Below, piece after piece: positions 44,192 to 51,734 of a DNA stretch of 64,000 nucleotides; position 1 is the first letter of the stretch, and every line of letters starts with the position of its first letter. Made by a program: the position numbers and the translations under genes. The notes below the pieces were generated by a model. It saw only the letters and a list, made by a program, of their open reading frames with translations, was not told where the DNA came from and did no database searches. This DNA comes from Chloroflexota bacterium. Lineage in GTDB: Bacteria > Chloroflexota > Anaerolineae > Anaerolineales > Villigracilaceae. The stretch lies in assembly GCA_026390015.1 (NCBI GenBank), contig JAPLGS010000074.1, forward strand, positions 1 through 64,000. The letters are read 5' to 3'.

Positions 44192-44836
44192 ATGTCCAAC
44201 TTATTAAATCGTCTTGGCTATTTGCAAACCCGTCGCGACCGAACGCCCAATCTTGATCTGGCGCGTGATCTTGTTGCGCGAAATGATATGGCCGGGATTC
44301 GCGAGATCGCCGAAAACATGTGGAACGACAATAAGAATATTCACGGCGACTGTATGAATGTAATGTATGAGATCGGCAGAATTGACCCGGATCTTATTGC
44401 GCCATATTCCGCTGATTTTATAAAATTCCTAAAAAGCAAATATCAAAACATGGTGCTCGGCGCGATCACCGCGCTCGCGGAAATCGCAAAGGTCAAACCC
44501 GAGTTTACCTTCCAACATTTGGACGACATCAAGAAAGTCAAAGAGACCAGTTCCGATATGACCCTGAATAAATCAATTTCCGCGCTGGCAAATACGTCAG
44601 CCGCGAATGTAGAATACAGCAATGTCATCTTTCCATATTTGCTGAATCATTTATCAACCTGTCGTTTCAAGGAAATTCCTGAACATGCCGAGCGGATATT
44701 ACCTGCTGTAAACGAAGATAATCAATATGATTTCATCAAGACTTTGGAAAAAAGAATTGAAGAACTTTCTGGTTCGGATTTTACAAGGTTAAAGAAAATT
44801 ATAAGAATAGCAGAAAAACTAAGTCTTAATTCCTAA
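44192..44836 (+). CDS. Helical-repeat (HEAT-like) protein inserted between the nuclease halves
   Basis: 214 residues from the ATG at 44192, preceded by AGGAAAA. The protein is almost all alpha-helical, with repeated 35-40 residue helix pairs (for example DFIKFLKSKYQNMVLGAITALAEIAK, then FKEIPEHAERILPAV), as in HEAT or ARM repeats. No catalytic motif is seen. It starts 7 nt after the N-terminal nuclease gene and ends 8 nt before the C-terminal one, so the three form one operon. A scaffold that brings the halves together or recruits a partner is a reasonable guess. Confidence 0.6.
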   Translation: MSNLLNRLGYLQTRRDRTPNLDLARDLVARNDMAGIREIAENMWNDNKNIHGDCMNVMYEIGRIDPDLIAPYSADFIKFLKSKYQNMVLGAITALAEIAKVKPEFTFQHLDDIKKVKETSSDMTLNKSISALANTSAANVEYSNVIFPYLLNHLSTCRFKEIPEHAERILPAVNEDNQYDFIKTLEKRIEELSGSDFTRLKKIIRIAEKLSLNS

Positions 44837-44844
44837 TTCCCGCA

Positions 44845-45357
44845 ATGCTCTATCTTGCCCTCGCCCTCCTTATCTTTGCTCTCTTTTTCTTCCGCAAATC
44901 TTCTGCCCAGCGCAAAGAAGCCGGTTTGCCCGGCGGACGGATCATCTACACCGATACGCATGGATGGGGCAAAGTGGAGAAACCGCTCTACTACGCCGCA
45001 ATGGATTTGACCGGCAAGCCCGATTATCTCGTCCAACAAAACGGTAAAATAATTCCTGTTGAAGTTAAATCCGGCCGCGCTCCAGATGCACCTTATGATT
45101 CGCATATTTTTCAACTCGCAGCGTATTGTCTGCTGGTTGAAAAAACCTACGACACACGTCCGCCGTATGGGATCATCCACTACGAGAATAAGGATTTTGC
45201 CATAGATTACACCCGTGAACTGGAAAATGCCCTGATCGATCTTCTTGTGGAAATGAAACGCGATGAACATAAAAAAAATGTCGCGCGCTCGCACGAACAA
45301 AATGCGCGTTGCGCCCGCTGCGGTTACAGGAATGTGTGTGATCAGAGTCTGGCGTGA
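44845..45357 (+). CDS. Split Cas4/Dna2-like nuclease, C-terminal half with membrane helix
   Basis: 170 residues. Residues 1-16 are a membrane helix followed by RKSSAQRK, which places the C-terminus inside. Catalytic residues of the PD-(D/E)XK fold follow: GKPD (D60), PVEVKSG (E73, K75) and QLAAY (Q90, Y94). RCARCGYRNVC gives C156, C159 and C165, the C-terminal Fe-S triad of Cas4. It lacks the first Cys and motif-I His, both present in the 77-residue protein. A weak ribosome site suggests translational coupling to the helical-repeat gene. Confidence 0.75.
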   Translation: MLYLALALLIFALFFFRKSSAQRKEAGLPGGRIIYTDTHGWGKVEKPLYYAAMDLTGKPDYLVQQNGKIIPVEVKSGRAPDAPYDSHIFQLAAYCLLVEKTYDTRPPYGIIHYENKDFAIDYTRELENALIDLLVEMKRDEHKKNVARSHEQNARCARCGYRNVCDQSLA

Positions 45358-45424
45358 ACGCAGGTCGAAAGCCAAAAACCTTCATCCTTCATAATTCATC
45401 CTTTCATCTTATAATTGACTGACC

Positions 45425-46288
45425 ATGTCTGAACCCTTTATACCTAAACGACCCGTTGTAACATCATATCCAAAAATGCCGCATGCCTTTGCGGAAGCGG
45501 AAGCCATGACCGCTTACTTAAAAGAAAAAGGCATTGAAGCGCCCTGCGGTTCTCTATACGATGAAGAACTTCGTAAGCGTGTAAAAAAAGGTGAATACGA
45601 TATGCTGATTGCCGTCGGCGGTGATGGAAGCGTGCTGCGCGCAGGTCACCTTTGCGCTCCATGCAGCGTGCCGATCCTCGGTGTGAATCTTGGACGGCTG
45701 GGTTTTATGATCCAGGTTGATCGCAAAGATTGGCGCGAATACTTTGAAAGATTATTCAACGGTGAGGCGTGGATCGAAAACCGCATGATGCTGCGCGCAG
45801 AACATATCCGCGCTGGTGAAAGCCTCGGCAGTTCAATCGCGTTGAATGAAGTCGTCGTCGGGCGCGGACAATATCTGCGCCCCGTTTGGTTGACCGCCTC
45901 CGTGGATGACCGCCAGCTGACAAGTTACGTCGCTGATGGACTCATCGCATCCACTGCCACGGGTTCCACAGCGTATGCGCTCGCAGCAGGCGGACCCATC
46001 CTGCCGCCGGAGTTGCGAAATATTTTGCTTGTGCCAATTGCTCCGCACCTTTCTGTAGATCGCGCCGTGGTTTTATCGGAAGGTTCTTCGGTGAGCATTG
46101 TTGTCAAAAGTGAGAACGCCGTGCTCAGCGTGGACGGTCAACCGCCAATACCGCTAATGGAAGATGACCAGGTAAAAGTTACCGCCGCAGATGTCACCGC
46201 GCAATTTGTCCGCTTTGGAGACCCGGGTTATTTTTATCGCAATCTGACCGCGCACATGAATGAAAACTCTTTAGGATTTCCACGATGA
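45425..46288 (+). CDS. nadK: NAD kinase
   Basis: 287 residues. It phosphorylates NAD to NADP. The motif VGGDGSVLRA holds the catalytic Asp, NEVVVG the Asn-Glu pair, and DGLIASTATGSTAYALAAGGP the Gly-rich region. A TATAAT box lies 9 nt before the ATG (45410-45415), so the leader is only a few nt and there is no Shine-Dalgarno site. It overlaps the zinc-finger gene by 4 nt. Confidence 0.93.
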   Translation: MSEPFIPKRPVVTSYPKMPHAFAEAEAMTAYLKEKGIEAPCGSLYDEELRKRVKKGEYDMLIAVGGDGSVLRAGHLCAPCSVPILGVNLGRLGFMIQVDRKDWREYFERLFNGEAWIENRMMLRAEHIRAGESLGSSIALNEVVVGRGQYLRPVWLTASVDDRQLTSYVADGLIASTATGSTAYALAAGGPILPPELRNILLVPIAPHLSVDRAVVLSEGSSVSIVVKSENAVLSVDGQPPIPLMEDDQVKVTAADVTAQFVRFGDPGYFYRNLTAHMNENSLGFPR

Positions 46289-46818
46289 CAGAAACAGAAA
46301 CCATATCCACTGCAACTTATTGTTATGTTCATCCTGATCGAGAAACGGGACTGCGCTGCAAAAGATGCGAAAAACCGATCTGCGCTTCCTGCGCAGAGCG
46401 CACGCCCACCGGTTATCTTTGCAAAGATTGCGTCCGCTCGCATCAGAAATCATTTGATACTTCTGAATGGTACGATTTTATCTTCGGGTTTTTGACCGCC
46501 GGCATCCTTTCAACGGTGGCGGCAGTCTTGATCATATTGATCAGCAGCATTGGTTTCATTGGCTGGTTTTTAGCGCTTTCAGCCGCTCCGATTGCAGGAA
46601 CTACAATTTCCGAAGGCGTGCGTTTTGTCACCCGCCGCCATCGCTCACGTTCGTTATTTATCACGGTTGGCGCGGGTATGATACTTGGCGCATTGCCTGT
46701 TATGATATTTCAAATATTGAGTATGAATATTTTCGGGATCATCTTTCAAGTGGTTTATTTGATCATCGCTGTGCCGCTCGTTTATACACGTCTTTCTGGA
46801 ATTCAATTATTTAAATAG
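46285..46818 (+). CDS. B-box-type zinc-finger membrane protein
   Basis: 177 residues. The N-terminal part has a treble-clef or B-box-like pattern: CYVHPDRETGLRCKRCEKPICASC, then LCKDCVRSHQ, giving Cys/His pairs for zinc. Two or three hydrophobic segments follow (about 65-100, 125-170), probably a DUF or RDD-like membrane domain. The start overlaps nadK, and recN begins 3 nt after its stop, so nadK, this gene and recN are one operon. The role is unknown. Confidence 0.78.
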   Translation: MTETETISTATYCYVHPDRETGLRCKRCEKPICASCAERTPTGYLCKDCVRSHQKSFDTSEWYDFIFGFLTAGILSTVAAVLIILISSIGFIGWFLALSAAPIAGTTISEGVRFVTRRHRSRSLFITVGAGMILGALPVMIFQILSMNIFGIIFQVVYLIIAVPLVYTRLSGIQLFK

Positions 46819-46821
46819 CCT

Positions 46822-48549
46822 ATGCTAACTGAACTGCACATTCAAAATTTCGCGATCATAGACAAGCTCGATCTGCGCTTTGACTCGGGATTGATCATCC
46901 TTACGGGTGAAACTGGCGCCGGCAAATCCATCATCCTCGACGCCGTTGTTATGCTTATCGGCGGGAAGGCTGATACAACCTTCGTGCGAACTGATTCAGA
47001 CGCCGCGTTTGTCGAAGCGCTGTTCCAGCTCACAGGTCCAGAAAAAGAAGCGGTGCACTTCATCCTCAATCGCGAAGAATTAATGGATGATCCAAATTAT
47101 GTGACACTCATGCGCGAAGTCCGCAAAGAGGGGCGCAGTGTGGCGCGCATCAACGGCCGCACGGTGAATGTTGGATTGTTGAAGGAGCTCGGCGCGTTGT
47201 TGATAGACATCCACGGGCAGGCGGAACATTTATCTTTGCTTGATCCGCGTGCGCATCTTGGCCTGCTCGATCGCTACGCGGAAGTGGGACTGCCCCTTGG
47301 CGACTACCGCCAGACATACCGCACGCTGTTGGATCTGCGCCGTGAATTGTCTGACCTCCGCAAAGCGCAATCGGATGCAGACCGCCGAATTGAAATACTC
47401 ACCTATCAAGCCGAAGAAATTGAATCAGCAAGATTGAAAACCGGCGAAGATGAAGAGTTGCGCAAAGAGCGTGATCGTTTAGCCAACGCCGAATCGCTTG
47501 CGCAAAACGCGCAGGAAGCCTTGGCTGTATTGGATGAAGGTTCTCCTGAAACGCCCGCCGCAACGGACTTGATCGGTCAAGCCGCGCAAGCCCTGGCCAC
47601 TTTGGCAAAAATTGACGAAGGCCAGGCGCAGATGGCAGAACAAGCCGAACTACTGCTTGAAACAATATCGGATGTCATCCACAGTTTGCGCGATTATCTC
47701 GAAGAGATCGAATTCAACCCCAAGCGTTTGGAAGATGTGGAGGAACGCCTGGATGTGATCCACACACTTACGCGCAAATATGGTGGGAATATTTCTGCGG
47801 TGATCGCGTACGGCACTGAGGCGCGCAAGCAGCTTGAGACGATCACTGGCGCCGCAGAACGCATCAACGAATTGGAAATGCAGGAAGCGAAATTATTGGA
47901 AAAACTAGCCAGACAAGGCGGCACACTTTCTGAAAAACGTAAATCAGCCGCGACAGAAATGGGCAAGGGCATCGAAGCAGAACTTAATGACCTGAAAATG
48001 CAATCTGCCCGATTTGGCGTGGATTTCCAAACCAAGCCAGATCTGAACGGTATTCCCATGACTGACGGCACACGCATCGCATTTGACCAGAATGGTTTTG
48101 ACCGCGCCGAGTTTTTGATCGCACCGAATCCCGGCGAGGGACTCAAGCCGCTGGCGAAGATCGCCTCCGGCGGTGAGACCTCGCGTTTGATGCTTGGTTT
48201 AAAAAATGTAATGGCAAAAGCTGATGAAGTACCTTCGTTGATCTTCGATGAAATTGATCAGGGCATCGGCGGGCGGGTGGGCTTGGTGGTGGGGCATAAA
48301 CTTTGGAATCTCTCGCGTACACATCAAGTCTTTTGTGTGACGCATCTTCCGCAACTTGCAGCTTTTGGCGACCAGCATTATCAGGTACAAAAAATTGTGG
48401 ATAATGGTCGCACACTAACCCGCGTTGAAAATCTAAATGGAGAGGCTCGTCTGCTTGAACTCTCACAGATGTTGGGCGAAGTGGGCGAGGGAACTTTGCG
48501 TTCCGCGCATGAGTTAATGCAGGTTGCAAGACAGATCATAAAAGGGTGA
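46822..48549 (+). CDS. recN: DNA repair protein RecN
   Basis: 575 residues, the normal RecN length. It is an SMC-like ATPase for double-strand-break repair. GETGAGKSII is Walker A near residue 29, a central coiled coil covers about 150-380, and ASGGETSRLMLGL (signature) and LIFDEIDQGIGGR (Walker B) lie near residues 460-480. VTHLPQLAAFGDQHY near the end is also typical. Third gene of the nadK operon. Confidence 0.95.
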   Translation: MLTELHIQNFAIIDKLDLRFDSGLIILTGETGAGKSIILDAVVMLIGGKADTTFVRTDSDAAFVEALFQLTGPEKEAVHFILNREELMDDPNYVTLMREVRKEGRSVARINGRTVNVGLLKELGALLIDIHGQAEHLSLLDPRAHLGLLDRYAEVGLPLGDYRQTYRTLLDLRRELSDLRKAQSDADRRIEILTYQAEEIESARLKTGEDEELRKERDRLANAESLAQNAQEALAVLDEGSPETPAATDLIGQAAQALATLAKIDEGQAQMAEQAELLLETISDVIHSLRDYLEEIEFNPKRLEDVEERLDVIHTLTRKYGGNISAVIAYGTEARKQLETITGAAERINELEMQEAKLLEKLARQGGTLSEKRKSAATEMGKGIEAELNDLKMQSARFGVDFQTKPDLNGIPMTDGTRIAFDQNGFDRAEFLIAPNPGEGLKPLAKIASGGETSRLMLGLKNVMAKADEVPSLIFDEIDQGIGGRVGLVVGHKLWNLSRTHQVFCVTHLPQLAAFGDQHYQVQKIVDNGRTLTRVENLNGEARLLELSQMLGEVGEGTLRSAHELMQVARQIIKG

Positions 48550-48692
48550 GTTATCGGGTAGCTTGTCATCTGAAATAGGGCGGCCAATATATTAGAGTAA
48601 GTATTCTTCAGACGATGCGAACAATTTTAAAAGCATAAATAAAGCGGGCGCTATTCTCATAAATTACTAGTAAAATTCTACGTAAATCTACA

Positions 48693-48760
48693 TTGACCAT
48701 TCAGCCCTAAAAAGTAAAATATATAGAACTCAGGTGAGGGCGTTCCCAAGCGCCCTCCTT
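48693..48760 (+). promoter_or_regulatory. Promoter and leader hairpin of the PucC-like gene
   Basis: TTGACC (48693-48698), a 16-nt spacer, TAAAAT (48715-48720). The leader then has GAGGGCG pairing with CGCCCTC (48736-48757), followed by CTTTGTTT, before AGGAAAT and the ATG at 48789. It is terminator-like inside the leader. The rest of this 239-bp gap shows nothing clear. Confidence 0.55.
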
Positions 48761-48788
48761 TGTTTAATATTGTTTCCCAAAGGAAATT

Positions 48789-50096
48789 ATGCTCCTCAAA
48801 CGCCTTCAACTCGGACTCATTCACGTTGCCGTGGCCATGACGCTCGTGCCGATCAACAGCACGCTCAACCGTGTCATGATCAAGGAGCTTTCGCTTTCAG
48901 CGACTCTCGTCGCCATTCTCGCGTCGCTCCCTTATCTCTTTGCTCCGATCCAGGTTGCCATCGGATCCTATTCAGACCGCCACCCCATTTTCGGATTGCG
49001 CCGCACACCCTATATTCTCGCGGGTTTAATTTTGTGCGTGCTCGGTGTGGTGATTTCTCCTCAAGTCGCATTTTTGATGGCGAATAATTTTCCGCTTGGA
49101 TTGTTCGCAGGCATCTTCGCTTTTGGTCTATGGGGCATGGGCTACAACCTCTCTGCAGTTTCCTATCTTTCGCTTGCCTCCGAATTATCAGGCGAAAATG
49201 GGCGCGGCAAAACGATCGCCACCATGTGGTTCATGATGATCGTTTCCATTATCGCGACAGCCATCGGACTCAGCCGCATGGTGGATCCGTACACACCTGA
49301 AGCATTGATCCGCGCATTTGAAGTTGTAGCTGCTTCCGCCTTGACCCTGGGGCTGCTCGGTCTCATCAAATTGGAGCCGCGCTCAAAAAGTGTCGTGGAT
49401 ATGAGCACGCATTCCGAGACCTACTCTTTTAAACAAATGAGCGCCGCCATCACAACGAATCCAGTTGCCCGTACGTTCTTCATCTATCTTCTATTGTTGC
49501 TCGCCGCAATATTGGGCCAGGATGTTTTACTCGAACCGTTCGGCGCGGAAGCCTTTGGCATGACAGTGACTCAGACGACGCGCATCACATCCATTTGGGG
49601 CACGTTCGTGCTGATCGCGATTCTGATCGCGGGTGCGCTGGAAGGTCGTGTTGCAAAAAAGACCGTCGCGCAATTTGGAAACATCGGCGCGCTGGCAGGT
49701 TTTGTTGTGATCGTGGTCAGCGGTTTCACCCGTTCGACAAGCATCTTCTACAGCGGCGTGACCTTGCTTGGGATTGGTACAGGATTATCCACCGTTGCGA
49801 ATCTTTCCTTAATGTTTGACTTCACCGTGCCAGGCATGGTGGGTTTGTATATCGGTGCTTGGGGATTCTCGAACGCTCTCTCGCGCTTGATAGGATCCAT
49901 TCTCGGCGGGGTGGTGCGCGATGTGGTGAATCAGATCACAGGCGCGGCTTTGAGCGGCTATCTCGTGGTGTTCATTCTCGAAGCGTTGATGCTGCTCGCC
50001 GCAGCGATCATGCTGACAAAAATCAATATCGAAAACTTTCAAAGAAGTGTTGAAGAACCTTCCTTTGTCGAGAAGGTTGCTTTGGCGGCGGAATAA
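48789..50096 (+). CDS. PucC/BCH-type MFS transporter
   Basis: 435 residues with 12 predicted helices. The N-terminus LLKRLQLGLIHVAVAMTLVP, STLNRVMIKELSLSATLVA and LRRTPYILAGLIL match the bacteriochlorophyll-synthesis and light-harvesting-assembly PucC family rather than other MFS groups. Phototroph members help assemble antenna complexes. No photosynthesis genes are in the window, so either the substrate differs or the host has distant ones. AGGAAATT precedes the ATG. Starts an operon with the next three genes. Confidence 0.82.
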   Translation: MLLKRLQLGLIHVAVAMTLVPINSTLNRVMIKELSLSATLVAILASLPYLFAPIQVAIGSYSDRHPIFGLRRTPYILAGLILCVLGVVISPQVAFLMANNFPLGLFAGIFAFGLWGMGYNLSAVSYLSLASELSGENGRGKTIATMWFMMIVSIIATAIGLSRMVDPYTPEALIRAFEVVAASALTLGLLGLIKLEPRSKSVVDMSTHSETYSFKQMSAAITTNPVARTFFIYLLLLLAAILGQDVLLEPFGAEAFGMTVTQTTRITSIWGTFVLIAILIAGALEGRVAKKTVAQFGNIGALAGFVVIVVSGFTRSTSIFYSGVTLLGIGTGLSTVANLSLMFDFTVPGMVGLYIGAWGFSNALSRLIGSILGGVVRDVVNQITGAALSGYLVVFILEALMLLAAAIMLTKINIENFQRSVEEPSFVEKVALAAE

Positions 50097-50098
50097 GT

Positions 50099-50719
50099 AT
50101 GACCAACGAATGGCTTTCTTTAAGTGACGCGGCGAAAATATTGGGAGTGCATCCCAGCACTGTCAGGTTGTGGTCAGATAAAGGTGTGTTGCCCACGCAT
50201 AAAACACAGGGCGGGCATCGCCGATACAAACGTAGTGAGATCTCTCTTTGGTCTGAAGCTAGCACGAAATCTCCTGAGATCAAAAATGAACACATGCTGC
50301 AGGAAGTGATCAAGAATGTCCGCATGCAAATTTCAGAGGGACGTTTGCAAGCCGAAGCCTGGTACAAAAAATTGGATGAAGACGCGCGCGCGCAATATCG
50401 ACTGAGTTCGCATTCGCTCTTTCACGGGCTGATGAATTACCTCGCGTCGAATGGAGTCGCAGCCGATAGTGAAGCCTATGCCATCGGCTATGAATACGCG
50501 TCGCGCGCGCACCGCTATAGTTTAAGTTATGTAGACGCGGCGCGCGCATTTTTATTCTTTCGAAATACGTTGATCGAGTCTGTGATCAACGTGTATGGCA
50601 ATGCCAATCTGCCGTCTGGAAAAACAGCAGAGATGTTCCATAAGATACACGCCTTCACCGATGATATTTTGATCAGCCTCTTGCAGACGTATGAGTCATT
50701 GGAAAATTCAAATCATTAA
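50099..50719 (+). CDS. MerR-type HTH regulator with C-terminal RsbRD-like domain
   Basis: 206 residues. The N-terminal winged helix has LSLSDAAKILGVHPSTVRLWSDKG and TQGGHRRYKRSEI, as in MerR or HTH_17 families. The C-terminal helical domain (about 70-195) resembles RsbRD_N or histidine-kinase-type sensory bundles. It starts 2 nt after the PucC-like stop and so is co-transcribed. It probably regulates this operon. No ligand-binding cysteine or known cofactor motif is seen. Confidence 0.77.
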   Translation: MTNEWLSLSDAAKILGVHPSTVRLWSDKGVLPTHKTQGGHRRYKRSEISLWSEASTKSPEIKNEHMLQEVIKNVRMQISEGRLQAEAWYKKLDEDARAQYRLSSHSLFHGLMNYLASNGVAADSEAYAIGYEYASRAHRYSLSYVDAARAFLFFRNTLIESVINVYGNANLPSGKTAEMFHKIHAFTDDILISLLQTYESLENSNH

Positions 50720-50744
50720 GTCAGTATAGCAGTGATGATTATTC

Positions 50745-50894
50745 ATGCCTGAGCCTCGTCGTTCGAAACGTTTTTCCCCTTCGTCCTTCACAGAAAAACT
50801 GGTCCCTGTTTTTCTGCTCGTGCTCGTATTGGTTTTATTGGCGGTGCTTGTCATTATCGTTCTCTCGCTATTTGGCGCGACCCCATCAACATAA
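50745..50894 (+). CDS. Small single-pass membrane protein
   Basis: A 49-residue frame from the ATG at 50745. The N-terminal 17 residues are Arg/Ser-rich, followed by a long hydrophobic run of Val and Leu (about residues 19-43). It lies between two clearly related operon genes with no gap to spare, and codon positions look coding. No homolog recognised. The start has only a weak ribosome site. Confidence 0.6.
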   Translation: MPEPRRSKRFSPSSFTEKLVPVFLLVLVLVLLAVLVIIVLSLFGATPST

Positions 50895-50915
50895 TTTTTA
50901 TAACCTGGAGACCTC

Positions 50916-51605
50916 ATGAATTACATTCCGTATCTTTCCACTGTGATCGCTTTTGTTTTTGTCGTCGCTGTTTATAACCGTTATCGTCAGCGCGGCGGCA
51001 TCCACTTGCTGCTTTGGGCAGTTGGTCTGTTCTTCTTCGGGCTTGGCACGCTCAGTGAGGTCATCCTCACCCTGACCTTCAATATTTTTGTTTTGAAAAT
51101 TTGGTACCTGACAGGCGCGATGTTGACTGCCGCCTGGCTGGGGATGGGAACCGTTCACCTGCTCATTCGCAAGGGCAACGCGGCGCAGATCAGCACCTGG
51201 GTTTTGGCTGGAGTCTCAGCCCTCGCACTTTTCCTCGTTTTGACAGCGCCAGCTCTAAGCGGAAATTATGATGTTACTCATCCCGCGTCGGAGCAATATA
51301 AAGATTTTCTAACCCGCGGCGGTCTCACCATTTTTCTGACGATCGTGCTTAACATCTACGGCACTCTGACTCTGGTTGGCGGCGCAATTTATTCCGCCTT
51401 CCTTTTTTGGCGGAAGAAAATATTGGCGAACCGTATGTTCGGCAATATTTTGATCGCAGCTGGAGCCTTGTTCCCGGCAGTAGGCGGTAGTTTGTTAAAA
51501 GCCGGTCTGACGGATATGCTTTATCTCAGTGAGTTCGCGGGCGCGATTCTGATGTACATCGGTTTCGTGATGGCCACTTCAGGAAAATCTGAATTGCTCG
51601 AGTAA
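50916..51605 (+). CDS. Seven-helix membrane protein of unknown function
   Basis: 229 residues with about seven hydrophobic segments. CTGGAGACC lies before the ATG, giving GGAG 7 nt upstream. The segments resemble the 7TM sensory membrane domains of some histidine kinases, but no kinase follows. The retinal-linked Lys pattern of rhodopsins is not in the last helix. It ends the operon PucC-like, HTH, small membrane protein, 7TM protein. Confidence 0.6.
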   Translation: MNYIPYLSTVIAFVFVVAVYNRYRQRGGIHLLLWAVGLFFFGLGTLSEVILTLTFNIFVLKIWYLTGAMLTAAWLGMGTVHLLIRKGNAAQISTWVLAGVSALALFLVLTAPALSGNYDVTHPASEQYKDFLTRGGLTIFLTIVLNIYGTLTLVGGAIYSAFLFWRKKILANRMFGNILIAAGALFPAVGGSLLKAGLTDMLYLSEFAGAILMYIGFVMATSGKSELLE

Positions 51606-51697
51606 AATTTTTGCAGAATTTAGTTTCCCCGGCCCTGTCTTGATCTTTCAAGTAAGGGTTGGGGAAATTTTATTTAGAGAAGAATTGTCATATTTTC

Positions 51698-51727
51698 TTG
51701 CGCCAACAACTCCATCTGGTTTATACT
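51698..51727 (+). promoter_or_regulatory. Promoter of the Ser/Thr kinase, leaderless
   Basis: TTGCGC (51698-51703), an 18-nt spacer, TATACT (51722-51727). Seven nt separate the -10 box from the ATG at 51735, and no Shine-Dalgarno site is seen. Confidence 0.6.
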
Positions 51728-51734
51728 TGCGCGC

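Noticed and set aside
43951-45357. CRISPR-Cas locus suggested by the Cas4-like halves
   Set aside because: No repeat-spacer array, cas1, cas2 or effector gene was seen within the window on either strand.
50916-51605. Seven-helix protein as a rhodopsin
   Set aside because: The last helix lacks the Asp-x-x-x-Lys pattern that binds retinal, and the third helix has none of the proton-acceptor motif residues.
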